In this document: positions 17,508 to 27,255 of the stretch, piece by piece
Layout: each line of letters opens with the position of its first letter
How positions within the stretch are numbered: the stretch's first letter is position 1
Assembly (NCBI RefSeq): GCF_023380225.1
Contig: NZ_CP093362.1
Location: forward strand, 434,001-498,000
DNA length: 64,000 bases
From: Apilactobacillus apisilvae
Lineage (GTDB): Bacteria > Bacillota > Bacilli > Lactobacillales > Lactobacillaceae
Direction of reading: 5' to 3'
Made by a program: the position numbers and the translations under genes
The notes under the pieces: generated by a model
What the model was told of the DNA's origin: nothing
What the model saw: the letters and a program-made list of their open reading frames with translations, nothing else
Databases searched by the model: none

Positions 17508-18203
17508 TTATAAGACCTCTTTTATTTCTTTTATTTCTTTTTTCATATTATTTATTTTATCAGTTGGCTTTTTAGAATTCATATTATCCATACTACTAAT
17601 AATATTGTTCAAACGATTGATTTCATTAGTCCACTTTCCAATAAAGACATCTGATTTTTCTGCTAATAAAAATGGACCAAACTTCAATTCTTCGAGCGTG
17701 TAAATCATTTTATCGTTGCATTTTTTTGCTTCAATAATTTCATAATTATGTCCATCTTCTCTTAAAATATGCTCATTGGTAATTTCATAATAATTATTCA
17801 TAAGCCATTCTCTAACGATACTCTCACCAACGTTGGGCTGAAGAATTAAAGTTTCATTGCCGTTAAGATGGTTTTGACCATTTTCTAAAATATCATGAAT
17901 TAAAATTCCACCCATTCCTGCAATAGCAACACAATTAATATTATCCTCTGTTTTAATTGATAATAATCCATTGGCTAATCGAGTATCAATTTTATCAGAT
18001 AGTCCGGATTTATTAATCTCATATTCCGCGTTTTGTAAGGGACCTTTGGCAACTTCACTTGCAATAGCGTAATCTAACTTACCATTTTTCATTAAGTACA
18101 AGGGTAAATAGGCATGGTCTGAACCTATATCGGCTAATCGACCATTGATTGGAACGTAATCCGATACTTTTTTCAATCTTTGTGATAAGTGATTTGCATC
18201 CAT
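17508..18203 (-). CDS. trmK: tRNA (adenine22-N1)-methyltransferase TrmK
   Basis: Methylates adenine 22 in the D-loop region of bacterial tRNAs, using S-adenosylmethionine. The 231-residue protein has a Rossmann fold with the SAM-binding segment RLADIGSDHAYLPLYL and a second motif CVAIAGMGGILIHDIL, followed by a C-terminal helical, coiled-coil-like part rich in Lys, Asn and Ile (about 185-231). The ATG has AAGGTG upstream. It lies after the rpoD terminator and is probably cotranscribed with the Nif3 family gene. Confidence 0.92.
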   Translation of the reverse strand: MDANHLSQRLKKVSDYVPINGRLADIGSDHAYLPLYLMKNGKLDYAIASEVAKGPLQNAEYEINKSGLSDKIDTRLANGLLSIKTEDNINCVAIAGMGGILIHDILENGQNHLNGNETLILQPNVGESIVREWLMNNYYEITNEHILREDGHNYEIIEAKKCNDKMIYTLEELKFGPFLLAEKSDVFIGKWTNEINRLNNIISSMDNMNSKKPTDKINNMKKEIKEIKEVL

Positions 18204-18246
18204 TTAAACACCTTTTTCTAAAATTATTTACTATATATTATAACAA

Positions 18247-18276
18247 AAAACAGGTAACTTAACTGCTACCTGTTTT
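18247..18276 (-). terminator. Intrinsic terminator of rpoD
   Basis: A 10-bp stem (arms AAAACAGGTA and its complement, 18247-18256 and 18267-18276) followed on the minus strand by TTTTTT, seven bases after the rpoD stop codon. It ends the dnaG-rpoD transcript. Confidence 0.9.
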
Positions 18277-18282
18277 GAATGG

Positions 18283-19392
18283 TTATTCTAAAAAGTCTTT
18301 TAATTGTTTACTACGTGAAGGATGACGTAATTTACGTAAAGCTTTTGCTTCAATTTGTCTAATTCTTTCTCTGGTAACACCAAATACTTTTCCAACTTCT
18401 TCAAGCGTTCTAGTACGTCCATCATCTAGTCCAAAACGTAATCTCAATACATTTTCTTCACGGTCAGTTAAAGTATCTAGAACTCCTTCAAGTTGTTCTT
18501 TTAGTAATTCATAGGCTGCATGATCAGCTGGGCTAGTAGCCTCTTGATCTTCAATAAAATCACCTAAATGAGAATCATCTTCTTCACCAATTGGTGTTTC
18601 TAGAGAAACTGGTTCTTGAGATATTTTCAAAATACCACGAACTTTTTGTGTTGGCATATCCATTTCAGCACCAATTTCTTCAGGAGTAGGTTCACGACCT
18701 AAATCTTGGAGTAATTGACGTTGAATTCTAATCAATTTATTAATGGTTTCAACCATATGAACTGGAATTCTAATGGTTCTAGCTTGGTCAGCAATTGCAC
18801 GAGTAATTGCTTGTCTAATCCACCAGGTTGCATAAGTTGAAAATTTGAAACCCTTACGGTAATCAAACTTTTCAACGGCTTTCATAAGTCCCATGTTACC
18901 TTCTTGAATTAAATCTAAGAATTGCATTCCACGACCTACATATCTTTTGGCAATTGAAACAACTAAACGTAAGTTAGCTTCAGCTAATTCTTGTTTGGCT
19001 TCTTCGTCACCTTTTTCAATTCTTAAAGCTAATTCTACTTCTTGATCTGCTGTTAAAAGAGAAACACGACCAATTTCTTTTAAATACATTCTAACCGGAT
19101 CATTAATTTTAACACCAGTTGGAGCTGATGATGAATTTTTCAATTCAGATTGAGTAACTTTTTTAGCAGCCTCAAGCGCTCTAGGATCGGGATCACCATT
19201 TGCATCTACAACACTAATACCTTTATCTTCAACTTTTTCTAAAAGACTGTACATTTGCTTTTTAGTTAACTTAAATGGAACTGCAATACTATCATTTAAG
19301 TCATCGTATGTTACATGTCCAACTTTCTTTTGCTTTTTAATTAATGCATTAACTGATTCTTTTAATTCTTTTTTGTTTGATTTTCCAGCCAT
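18283..19392 (-). CDS. rpoD: Primary RNA polymerase sigma factor (SigA)
   Basis: Housekeeping sigma factor that recognises -35 and -10 promoter elements. The 369-residue protein has region 1.1, region 1.2 to 2.4 (including [36 protein letters not shown], and the -10 reading [20 protein letters not shown]), region 3 and region 4 with [22 protein letters not shown] that reads the -35. Length is typical for Firmicutes SigA. It follows dnaG by about 24 bases in the classic macromolecular-synthesis operon. Confidence 0.97.
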   Translation of the reverse strand: MAGKSNKKELKESVNALIKKQKKVGHVTYDDLNDSIAVPFKLTKKQMYSLLEKVEDKGISVVDANGDPDPRALEAAKKVTQSELKNSSSAPTGVKINDPVRMYLKEIGRVSLLTADQEVELALRIEKGDEEAKQELAEANLRLVVSIAKRYVGRGMQFLDLIQEGNMGLMKAVEKFDYRKGFKFSTYATWWIRQAITRAIADQARTIRIPVHMVETINKLIRIQRQLLQDLGREPTPEEIGAEMDMPTQKVRGILKISQEPVSLETPIGEEDDSHLGDFIEDQEATSPADHAAYELLKEQLEGVLDTLTDREENVLRLRFGLDDGRTRTLEEVGKVFGVTRERIRQIEAKALRKLRHPSRSKQLKDFLE

Positions 19393-19415
19393 TAAAAATG
19401 CCTCCTAAATTGAAC

Positions 19416-21242
19416 TTAATTATTAAGTTGCCTTTTTCTTTGTAAGTTAATAATGTCAGTTGTTATATCAATTTGACGATCAATATCACCCGTTTTTTTA
19501 GCCTCATCTAATTCAACTTGTTTATTTTTGAGTTGCTTTTCAATGGGAGCTTCGTTCATGATTATATTAACATAATCGTCAATTTCTGAATTGGTCGCTT
19601 CACCTGATAAGTCCATTACATCAATATTAATTAACAATTGTTGTAAATCATCTTCCTTAACAAAATCTTGAAAGACATTTGCTCTATATTCATCATGATC
19701 CTTAAAATAAGCTTGAGCAAGAATATAAATCAATTGGTATTTATCATTAACAAAGCAAAAGCCATCTTTACTCATTAGCCTTAACCACATTTCATGATTA
19801 TTTAAAACCCGATTTAGCAAACTTTTTTCAGCCATTTCAATTTTACCAATTGGTTTAACATTGTCCATAGTGATTGATGATATTGAAAGATTATTATTAG
19901 ATTGATTATTGTAATTACTAGTCTTTCGACCTAAACTACTTCTACTAATAAGTTTATTAACTTGATTAGTTAAATCCATTTTATTTAGATTAAACTGACC
20001 TGAAAGATCATTTAAATAAACATCACGTTCTATTGGTTCATCAATATTTGATATAGCTTTTAAAACATCATTTATATAACTAATTTTATCGTTTTCATTA
20101 TCCAAATTACGATTTAATTTTAAAAATCGCATTTTAAATGAAATTGGGGTCTCTAATGCTGAAGACATATAATCTTTAAACTTATGTTCACCGTTTTGTT
20201 TACGATATTCATCCGGATCAATGCCACTGGGCATCTGAATAACACCTAATTTTAGATTGGTCGGTTCCAATAATTTTAAAGCACGACTAATTGCATTTTG
20301 ACCAGGAGCATCACCATCATAACAAATATATAATTTACTAGTAGTCCTTTGTAACAAATAAATTTGATCATCTGTTAAACTAGTTCCCATTGAAGCAATT
20401 CCATTTTTAATTCCTGACTGGTATGCAGATATAACATCCATAAAGCCTTCATACAAGATAGCAACTTTTTCTTTTCTAATAATGTTTCTAGCATTAGAAA
20501 AGTTAAATAGGACTTTACTTTTATTAAAAACTTTTGTTTCAGGACTATTAAGATATTTTGCCTGATTAGCATCTTTATGCAAAACTCTTCCAGAAAATGC
20601 TACAACTTTACCCAGATTATTAGTTATGGGATACATAATACGATTAAAGAAACGATCTTTTAAAGTTCCATCATCATCTTCTATAAATAATCCAGATTTA
20701 CGCAAATCTTGATATTGAAAATCTTTTTGTGATAAAAAAGTTTTTAAAATAGAATTTTGGGGTGCAAAACCTAATTGATATTTATCAATAGTTTTATCAG
20801 TTAATCCACGATTATGGAGATAATCTAAAGCTGGTTGACCCATCTCTGTATTCATCAAAATATGATGATATAGGTTAGTGGATTCAATATGAATATCAAA
20901 TAAATGTTGTTCCCCAGAGTTAACCTGCTTTTTATTATGGGTATTATTATATTTACTATCTAATTCTATGCCTTGCATTTCAGCAACTTTATTGATTGCT
21001 TCAGGATATGATAAATCTTGTAATTCCATTAAGAACTTAAAAACATTTCCACCCTTGCCACAACTAAAGCAATGGAAAATTTGTTTTTGTTCATTTACTG
21101 AAAAAGATGGCGTCTTTTCTTCATGAAAAGGACATAACCCAAATAAATTTCTTCCTGATTTATGCAATGATACATATTGACTAACAACATCAGCGATATT
21201 AGTCTCATCACGAATTTTTTCAATAATTTCAGAAGGAATCAT
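19416..21242 (-). CDS. dnaG: DNA primase DnaG
   Basis: Makes RNA primers for replication. The 608-residue protein has a zinc-ribbon domain (about 30-65) with CPFHEEKTPSFSV and FHCFSCGKGGN, a TOPRIM catalytic core with VAILYEGFMDVISAYQSGI and YICYDGDAPGQNA, and a helicase-binding C-terminal domain. The ATG at 21242 is chosen because AAGGGG is eight bases upstream; the GTG at 21251 overlaps that Shine-Dalgarno. A promoter (TAGACA-17-TAAAAT) lies upstream, followed by two hairpins before the gene. Operon partner is rpoD. Confidence 0.96.
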   Translation of the reverse strand: MIPSEIIEKIRDETNIADVVSQYVSLHKSGRNLFGLCPFHEEKTPSFSVNEQKQIFHCFSCGKGGNVFKFLMELQDLSYPEAINKVAEMQGIELDSKYNNTHNKKQVNSGEQHLFDIHIESTNLYHHILMNTEMGQPALDYLHNRGLTDKTIDKYQLGFAPQNSILKTFLSQKDFQYQDLRKSGLFIEDDDGTLKDRFFNRIMYPITNNLGKVVAFSGRVLHKDANQAKYLNSPETKVFNKSKVLFNFSNARNIIRKEKVAILYEGFMDVISAYQSGIKNGIASMGTSLTDDQIYLLQRTTSKLYICYDGDAPGQNAISRALKLLEPTNLKLGVIQMPSGIDPDEYRKQNGEHKFKDYMSSALETPISFKMRFLKLNRNLDNENDKISYINDVLKAISNIDEPIERDVYLNDLSGQFNLNKMDLTNQVNKLISRSSLGRKTSNYNNQSNNNLSISSITMDNVKPIGKIEMAEKSLLNRVLNNHEMWLRLMSKDGFCFVNDKYQLIYILAQAYFKDHDEYRANVFQDFVKEDDLQQLLINIDVMDLSGEATNSEIDDYVNIIMNEAPIEKQLKNKQVELDEAKKTGDIDRQIDITTDIINLQRKRQLNN

Positions 21243-21265
21243 ATTTATCACCCCTTTTTAGCTAT

Positions 21266-21296
21266 AAAAGTCGCACTTAGATATCCAAAGTGCGAC
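21266..21296 (-). terminator. Hairpin between glyS and dnaG (terminator or dnaG leader element)
   Basis: A 9-bp stem (GTCGCACTT at 21270-21278 with its complement at 21288-21296, spacer 9) is followed on the minus strand by TTTT only. It lies after the glyS stop codon but downstream of the dnaG promoter. A second weak stem (TTATTAC/GTAATAA) lies at about 21303-21322. Confidence 0.65.
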
Positions 21297-21325
21297 ATTT
21301 TAATTATTACGTACAAGTAATAACA

Positions 21326-21354
21326 ATTTTAACAACATCTAAAAGGTTTGTCTA
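21326..21354 (-). promoter_or_regulatory. Promoter of dnaG-rpoD
   Basis: Minus strand TAGACA (21349-21354), 17-base spacer, TAAAAT (21326-21331) with an upstream TGT, so both consensus-like hexamers and an extended -10. It sits right behind the glyS stop codon. Confidence 0.75.
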
Positions 21355-21360
21355 ATGATA

Positions 21361-23436
21361 TTACTTAACGATTAATTTATTTAAATCAGCAAACCAATTA
21401 ATCATATTAGAGATAATAGTTAGTTGTCTTAAATGATTATTCTTAACATCATCATTCTTGGACATTACCATAGTAGCGTCAAAATAGTCGTTAATAGCTG
21501 TCTTTAAAGAAGCTAACTCATCAAAATCCTCTTTAGCAGACAAATCATAATATTTATTTATTTCAGAAACTTTATTATATAAAGCCTTTTCTGAATCATT
21601 TTCAAATAATGATTGATCAACATTTAAATCACTATCTTTAAAGCTTTGCTTTTCAGCAATTCTTAACACACGAGTTAGTGCCTCAATAGATTCTTTAAAT
21701 TCATTATCATCTTTATGTTGATCTAAGACTTTAGCTACCTCGAAGATAAATAGAATATTGTGATTATTAGTACCAGAAATTGCATCAATAATATCATGTC
21801 TTAACTTATTATCTTTTAGAACTTTAATAATACGGTCTTTGATAAAGCTTACAATATCATCGATTTCTTTAGTTTGATCCAACTTTGGAGAAACTTTAGC
21901 AATTTCTTCATCTTGAATAAATAAATTCATCATGTCTTCTAAATTAAAGTTCCATTTTTCAGCTTCAATAATTCTAACAATTCCGCTAGCCTGTCTTCTT
22001 AATGCATATGGATCATTTGAACCACTTGGAATCATTCCTGCAGCAAAGAAAGTTAAAATACTATCGAACTTATCAGCAACAGCTAAAACTGAACCAACTT
22101 TTGTTTCTGGTAAGTTACCATTAGCTGAAATAGGCATATAATGTTCACGAATAGCAGTCGCAACTGCTGGCTTTTCGCCATTTAATAAGGCATATTTTTC
22201 ACCCATTAGGCCTTGTAATTCAGAAAATTCACCAACCATACCAGTTACCAAATCAAATTTATAAATTTGAGAAGCACGTTTAACTTCAGACAATTCATTA
22301 TCAGTTAATCCAACACGTTTACCTAATGCTTGGGTTATAACTGAAACACGTTGCATCTTTTCATACATAGTTGAAATCTTATCATGAAAACTAACTTTTT
22401 TAAGCTTATTAACATAAAAATCAATGTCTTTAGATTGATCTTCTTTGTAGAAAAACATAGCATCTTCAAGCCGTGCAGTAAGAACTTTTTCATTCCCAGA
22501 TACAACGTTTTCAATATAATTATCGTTACCATTTCTAACCGAAATAAAGTAAGGTAAAATGTTATGTTCCTTATCTTCAACATAGAAGAATCTTTGGTTA
22601 TCACGCATAGAAGTAATAAGAACTTCAGCTGGTAATTCTAAATACTTTTCAGAAAATTTACCATAAAAAGCAGTTGGCCATTCAACAAGATTATTAACTT
22701 CTTCAAGTAGTGAAGCGTTGATATTAATAATCCAATTATTTTCATCGCGAATATCTTCGATTTGTTTTTTAATTAAGTCTTTACGTTTTTCAGCATCAAC
22801 AATCACAAATTGATCATATAATGCTTGTTCATAGTTATCAGCAGATACGATTTTAGTATCTTGTCCCAAGAAGCGATGGCCACGACTAATATTACTTGCA
22901 GTGACATCTAAAATATTAATTGGAATAATTTCATCATCTAATAATGAAACCATCCATCTAATAGGACGGATAAATTCTAAATCATAAACATTCCATTTCA
23001 TAAGGGTTGGAAAGGTCATACTTGTAATAACATCCTTCATCCCCATCAACACTTCACTAACTGGTTTACCATCAATATGTTTTTCAACAAAGACATATTC
23101 AGTTCCTTTAACTTCCTTAAAAGTAATGTCATCAGTTGAAGCACCTTGTCCTTTAGTAAAGCCAATAGCAGCTTTACTCCAATTACCATCATCATCTTTA
23201 GCAATTTTCTTAGATGGCCCCTTTACTGATTCATCGATATCAGTTTGTTTATCTGATAAACCAGTAATTTGAATTGTCAAACGACGAGGAGTAGAAAATG
23301 GTTTTATCGAATCAAAATTAATTCTTTGTTCTTTTAGATAATCTTTTGTTCTCTTTACTAATTGTTTAATACTTGGAGTAACAACATGTGCTGGCATTTC
23401 TTCAAGACCAATTTCCAATAAAAATGTATGTGCCAT
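21361..23436 (-). CDS. glyS: Glycyl-tRNA synthetase beta subunit
   Basis: Beta chain of the alpha2-beta2 type glycyl-tRNA synthetase; it contributes tRNA recognition. The 691-residue protein starts AHTFLLEIGLEEMPAHVV and has the conserved tract KGPSKKIAKD, an HD-like region around KFDLVTGMVGEFSELQGLMG and the GSNDPYALRRQASGIVRI segment, and a C-terminal anticodon-binding domain. Its start codon overlaps the glyQ stop codon by one base (TAATG), so the subunits are coupled and made in equal amounts. It is under the same T-box as glyQ. Length is normal. Confidence 0.96.
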   Translation of the reverse strand: MAHTFLLEIGLEEMPAHVVTPSIKQLVKRTKDYLKEQRINFDSIKPFSTPRRLTIQITGLSDKQTDIDESVKGPSKKIAKDDDGNWSKAAIGFTKGQGASTDDITFKEVKGTEYVFVEKHIDGKPVSEVLMGMKDVITSMTFPTLMKWNVYDLEFIRPIRWMVSLLDDEIIPINILDVTASNISRGHRFLGQDTKIVSADNYEQALYDQFVIVDAEKRKDLIKKQIEDIRDENNWIININASLLEEVNNLVEWPTAFYGKFSEKYLELPAEVLITSMRDNQRFFYVEDKEHNILPYFISVRNGNDNYIENVVSGNEKVLTARLEDAMFFYKEDQSKDIDFYVNKLKKVSFHDKISTMYEKMQRVSVITQALGKRVGLTDNELSEVKRASQIYKFDLVTGMVGEFSELQGLMGEKYALLNGEKPAVATAIREHYMPISANGNLPETKVGSVLAVADKFDSILTFFAAGMIPSGSNDPYALRRQASGIVRIIEAEKWNFNLEDMMNLFIQDEEIAKVSPKLDQTKEIDDIVSFIKDRIIKVLKDNKLRHDIIDAISGTNNHNILFIFEVAKVLDQHKDDNEFKESIEALTRVLRIAEKQSFKDSDLNVDQSLFENDSEKALYNKVSEINKYYDLSAKEDFDELASLKTAINDYFDATMVMSKNDDVKNNHLRQLTIISNMINWFADLNKLIVK

Positions 23437-24365
23437 TATTTTTCCTCCTTATTATCTTCAGCTAATAATTCTTGACGTTTTTTTTCATCTTTGATCAATG
23501 GGAAACCACGTTTTTTACGTTCATCGATAAATGCTTTAGCAATTGCTCTAGCCATTCTTCTAATTCTAGATAAATAACCAGCTCTTTCGGTAACTGATAC
23601 AGCACCCCTAGCATCTAGGAGATTAAATGTGTGGCTACATTTTAAAACATAGTCATATGCCGGATGAACTAATCCATTATCAATTTGTTTTTTAGCTTCA
23701 GTTTCAAAATTATCAAACATTTTCAAAAGCATATCTTGATTACTTTCTTCAAAACTATATTTAGAATGCTCATATTCTGGTTCCTTGAAAATATCACCAT
23801 ACTTAACATCATCATTCCAGTTTAAATCAAAAACATTATTAACATCTTGAATATAAGATGCTAATCTTTCAAGACCATAAGTAATTTCAGAAGCAACTGG
23901 GTTCATTTCTTGTCCACCGACAATTTGGAAATAAGTGAATTGAGTAACTTCCATACCATCTAACCAAATTTCCCAACCGACACCGGCACAACCCATTGAA
24001 GGATTTTCCCAATTATCTTCAACAAAACGAATATCATGTTCAATCGGATTAATTCCTAATTCTTTTAAACTATCTAAATATAATTCTTGAATGTTTTCAG
24101 GTGAAGGCTTCATAATAACTTGAAATTGATGATGTTGATATAAACGGTTAGGATTTTCACCATAACGACCATCAGCAGGTCTTCTAGAAGGTTCAACATA
24201 AGCAGCATTCCATGGTTCTGGACCAACAGCTCTCAAAAAAGTGTATGGGCTCATAGTTCCAGCACCTTTTTCAGTATCATAAGCTTGCATTAACATACAA
24301 CCCTTTGATGACCAAAATTGTTGTAATTTTAAAATAATTTCTTGCATAGACAACTTCTTTGTCAT
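23436..24365 (-). CDS. glyQ: Glycyl-tRNA synthetase alpha subunit
   Basis: Catalytic chain of the alpha2-beta2 glycyl-tRNA synthetase, forming glycyl-adenylate. The 309-residue protein begins [20 protein letters not shown] and includes [20 protein letters not shown] and [20 protein letters not shown], all diagnostic. The start at 24365 has AGGAGG nine bases upstream; the open frame continues upstream into the T-box terminator and that part is not coding. It carries a C-terminal charged tail ([18 protein letters not shown]). Confidence 0.97.
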   Translation of the reverse strand: MTKKLSMQEIILKLQQFWSSKGCMLMQAYDTEKGAGTMSPYTFLRAVGPEPWNAAYVEPSRRPADGRYGENPNRLYQHHQFQVIMKPSPENIQELYLDSLKELGINPIEHDIRFVEDNWENPSMGCAGVGWEIWLDGMEVTQFTYFQIVGGQEMNPVASEITYGLERLASYIQDVNNVFDLNWNDDVKYGDIFKEPEYEHSKYSFEESNQDMLLKMFDNFETEAKKQIDNGLVHPAYDYVLKCSHTFNLLDARGAVSVTERAGYLSRIRRMARAIAKAFIDERKKRGFPLIKDEKKRQELLAEDNKEEK

Positions 24366-24395
24366 GAATAATTCCTCCTGTTTATTAGATGGCAC

Positions 24396-24622
24396 AAAAA
24401 AATCCCTACTACAAAATAGTATTAAACAAATACTTATTTGTAGTAGGGACGATTTTATTCGCGGTTCCACCCTACTTCTAGCCCCAATAGAACTAGCAGC
24501 TTAATTATTTCGGTTCAAAAAGCGCCGATTATTAAAAATCATTTGTAACTAGCTTTCACTATCCTAGTTTCGCTGGAAATAATTAAAAATAAAATTCTTT
24601 TATCATTACCTATTAAATTCAA
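24396..24622 (-). promoter_or_regulatory. T-box leader of glyQS (glycine)
   Basis: The canonical T-box sequence AGGGTGGAACCGCG is at 24460-24473 on the minus strand. It is followed by a strong terminator hairpin (CCCTACTACAAA arms, about 24400-24450) and a run of T. Upstream, AATTATTTC and GAAATAATT form the base of Stem I, with a candidate Gly specifier GGC at 24524-24526. Uncharged tRNA-Gly should favour the antiterminator. The specifier position is a tentative reading; the operon identity makes glycine secure. Confidence 0.93.
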
Positions 24623-24630
24623 TTATCTTA

Positions 24631-24659
24631 ATAATAATTTAGCAAACATAAAAAGTCAA
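24631..24659 (-). promoter_or_regulatory. Promoter of the glyQS T-box transcript
   Basis: TTGACT (24654-24659), 17-base spacer, TATTAT (24631-24636) on the minus strand, directly after the recO stop codon region. Both hexamers match sigma-A well. Confidence 0.8.
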
Positions 24660-24661
24660 TT

Positions 24662-25423
24662 CTATAATTTCAAATTATTAATTTGATCTAAAAAATGTTT
24701 ACTTTTTAAATTTATTCCAACTGAATCCTTATATATTTTATCCAAAACTCTTCTTAATTCATCTTTAGTATTTTGATTAACTTTGATCTTGCTAATTTTA
24801 CTAATATCGACTATTGAAAATTTTCTTAAATAAAAAACAGTTCTAGCATTCAAGTGTAATCTGTGCAGATCTAAGTGAAAATGATTTGCACAGACTAATC
24901 CACCATAAGTTTCAGAATAATCTAATGGTAAATCATCACGGTGACAAAATACACAACCATGCAAATCAGGTTGAACACCAAAAACAATCAATAACTGAAT
25001 TTCAATAATATTAGTAATAATAGCTGCATCTGATCCGTTATTAATTAATTTTAATGCTTCAAATAATTTATTAAACCATCCCAAAATGGGCATTGAATCA
25101 GGAAAAGCTACATCTATCAATGACATAATATAAGTAGCATAAGCATTCAAATAAATGTCATTACTAATTTTTTCGTAATGATCGTCATCTAGAGCACTAT
25201 ATATATAAGAAAGATTATTTTTACTAATTTTTCCAGAATAAGTTCCATAAGTGAAGGGTAAGATATCAGGCATCATTTTAAAGCCTCTTTTACGAGCACC
25301 TCGGATAAAAAACATCTTTTTACCAACTTCAGCTGTAATAAATTTAACTAACATATCTCTTTCTTTAAAATTTTTACGATACAATAAAATACCGTGAAAA
25401 TTCATATATGTTTGTGAATTCAT
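24662..25423 (-). CDS. recO: DNA repair protein RecO
   Basis: Helps RecR and RecF load RecA on gapped DNA. The 253-residue protein has an N-terminal OB fold (about 1-80, with YRKNFKERDMLVKFITAEVG), a helical middle and a zinc-finger-like segment with Cys pairs in HGCVFCHRDDLP and GGLVCANHF. The start at 25423 (ATG) is preferred to the TTG at 25426, with GGTGA upstream. It follows era by about 20 bases and ends the phoH-ybeY-dgkA-era-recO run; the glyQS promoter begins right after it. Confidence 0.93.
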   Translation of the reverse strand: MNSQTYMNFHGILLYRKNFKERDMLVKFITAEVGKKMFFIRGARKRGFKMMPDILPFTYGTYSGKISKNNLSYIYSALDDDHYEKISNDIYLNAYATYIMSLIDVAFPDSMPILGWFNKLFEALKLINNGSDAAIITNIIEIQLLIVFGVQPDLHGCVFCHRDDLPLDYSETYGGLVCANHFHLDLHRLHLNARTVFYLRKFSIVDISKISKIKVNQNTKDELRRVLDKIYKDSVGINLKSKHFLDQINNLKL

Positions 25424-25446
25424 CAATATTCACCAACCAAATTAAA

Positions 25447-26358
25447 CTAATAATTTTCTTTTTTATTATATCCTAATGATTTAAGAATTGATGGATTATC
25501 ACGCCATCCCGTTTGAACTTTAACCCATAATTTTAGATATACTTTACTGCCTAGTAAGTCTTCAATATCTTGACGAGCTAAAGTTCCAATTTTCTTAAGC
25601 ATAGCACCCTGCTTACCGATTAAAATTCCTTTTTGTCCAGGACGATCTACTAAAATATCAGCTTGAATATCCACATTACCATTATTCTTAGTTTTCATGC
25701 TTAATATGTCGATAGCTACTGAATAAGGAATTTCTTGACGAGTTAACGATAAAATCTTTTCACGGATTAATTCAGCAACAATAAATCTTTCAGGATGATC
25801 AGTAACTTCATCTTCTGGATAATATTGAGGACCTACCGGTAGTTTATCTTTTAAATTGGTCATTAGCTCATCAACATTATTACCTTGTAATGCGGAAATA
25901 GGAAATACTTCATTCCATTCTAATGCTCGTTTATAGGTATCCATAATTTCCAGCAATTTATTAGGATTGATTTCATCAATTTTATTGATAATTAAATAAA
26001 CAGGTTTATCGATCTTCTTCAATTGATTAATAATAAAGTTATCACCAGCACCTCTAGTTTCAGTTGCGCTAATCATAAATAATACAGCATCAATATCTTT
26101 TAATGCTGAAAATGCTGATTTATCCATAAAATCATCCAATTGATTACTAGGTTTATGAATTCCCGGTGTATCCAAAAACACAATCTGTGAATCGTCATCA
26201 GTGTAAACACCTTGTATTTTATTTCTAGTTGTTTGAGCTTTATCACTCATAATAGCTATCTTTTGACCAATAATACGATTTAAAAATGTTGATTTACCAA
26301 CATTAGGTCGTCCAACAATCGCTACAAATCCTGAGTGAAAATTAGGATCTAAATCCAT
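25447..26358 (-). CDS. era: Ribosome assembly GTPase Era
   Basis: GTPase that binds the 3' end of 16S rRNA and helps mature the 30S subunit. The 303-residue protein has the GTPase domain with G1 [13 protein letters not shown]3 [10 protein letters not shown] and G4 NKID, and a C-terminal KH domain (about 205-290) containing [20 protein letters not shown]. Length and order are standard. It lies between dgkA and recO on one transcript, the usual Firmicutes order. Confidence 0.97.
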   Translation of the reverse strand: MDLDPNFHSGFVAIVGRPNVGKSTFLNRIIGQKIAIMSDKAQTTRNKIQGVYTDDDSQIVFLDTPGIHKPSNQLDDFMDKSAFSALKDIDAVLFMISATETRGAGDNFIINQLKKIDKPVYLIINKIDEINPNKLLEIMDTYKRALEWNEVFPISALQGNNVDELMTNLKDKLPVGPQYYPEDEVTDHPERFIVAELIREKILSLTRQEIPYSVAIDILSMKTKNNGNVDIQADILVDRPGQKGILIGKQGAMLKKIGTLARQDIEDLLGSKVYLKLWVKVQTGWRDNPSILKSLGYNKKENY

Positions 26359-26376
26359 TTATTACATCTCCCATTG

Positions 26377-26772
26377 TTAATTTAATTTTTGTAAAATGAT
26401 TGGTAAAAATATAATCATCCCTACTACCACAGCAAATAAAGCAGCTATTAAAACACCACCGGCAGCAACATCTTTAGCTTTTTTAGCCAATTTATTGTAT
26501 TTATCACCAACATATAAATCGACTATCGTTTCGACTATTGTATTAATAGTTTCAGCCATAATAACTAAAAAAGAGGCTGTTAATATCAAAAGCCAATCAT
26601 ATATCGAAATTCGAAGTAAAAAAGATACAATAATTACTAAAAGACTACTAAACAAATGAAATCTAAAATTTCGTTCGTCCTTAATTAAGGTCAAGAGTCC
26701 TTGTAAGGCATGTAAAAAAGATTGATTAAAACTATTATTCTTACAAACTTGATGATTATCTTTTAAGGCCAT
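26377..26772 (-). CDS. dgkA: Undecaprenol/diacylglycerol kinase (DgkA family)
   Basis: Integral membrane lipid kinase; in Gram-positives the family member phosphorylates undecaprenol, feeding the carrier lipid used for cell-wall polymers. The 131-residue protein has three predicted membrane helices (about 40-58, 60-80, 105-128) and the active-site tract AETINTIVETIVDL with DYN/AKDVAAGGVLIAA downstream. It overlaps the end of ybeY by 17 bases and is 18 bases before era, so it is cotranscribed with both. This kinase is functionally relevant to the wall-polymer genes elsewhere in the window. Confidence 0.92.
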   Translation of the reverse strand: MALKDNHQVCKNNSFNQSFLHALQGLLTLIKDERNFRFHLFSSLLVIIVSFLLRISIYDWLLILTASFLVIMAETINTIVETIVDLYVGDKYNKLAKKAKDVAAGGVLIAALFAVVVGMIIFLPIILQKLN

Positions 26773-27238
26773 AACTATCCATTATCTTTCGTTGCAGTGG
26801 AAACATTACCGCTTCATCTTCAGGTTCCATGTGGTCGTAACCATTTAAATGTAAAAATCCATGAACAACTAAAAAGCCTAACTCTCTTTCATAGGAATGA
26901 TTTAAAAAGTCTGCTTGTTCTTGAACTTTGTCAATTGAAACAAAAATGTCACCGATATTTTCGGGAATTTCATCGGCCATTTCAGAATCCATAATTAAAG
27001 GAAAATCTTCATCTTCACCATCTTCGATTGCAAAACTAATAACATCAGTGGCACGATCAACTCCACGATATTGCTTATTAATTTTTTTAATCTCATCGTT
27101 ATTAACAAAGGTTACAGACATTTCAGTATTTTCTTTTAATTCTAAATACTTACCAGCATACTCTAAAACATCATTAACTAGATTTGTATCCTTATCTGAA
27201 ACACCTTCATTTGTTTTATCATAAATTTCTAAATCCAT
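26756..27238 (-). CDS. ybeY: Endoribonuclease YbeY
   Basis: Zinc-dependent RNase needed for 16S rRNA 3' end maturation and ribosome quality control. The 160-residue protein starts MDLEIYDKTNEG and has the signature metal motif HGFLHLNGYDH (three His). The start at 27238 has AGGA upstream; the ATG at 27256 lies in the phoH stop codon and lacks a ribosome binding site. It follows phoH and overlaps dgkA by 17 bases. Confidence 0.94.
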   Translation of the reverse strand: MDLEIYDKTNEGVSDKDTNLVNDVLEYAGKYLELKENTEMSVTFVNNDEIKKINKQYRGVDRATDVISFAIEDGEDEDFPLIMDSEMADEIPENIGDIFVSIDKVQEQADFLNHSYERELGFLVVHGFLHLNGYDHMEPEDEAVMFPLQRKIMDSYGLKR

Positions 27239-27255
27239 AATATTTCCTACTTTCA

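Noticed and set aside
24366..24470. 35-residue N-terminal extension of GlyQ
   Set aside because: It runs through the T-box terminator and lacks a ribosome binding site; AGGAGG before 24365 marks the true start.
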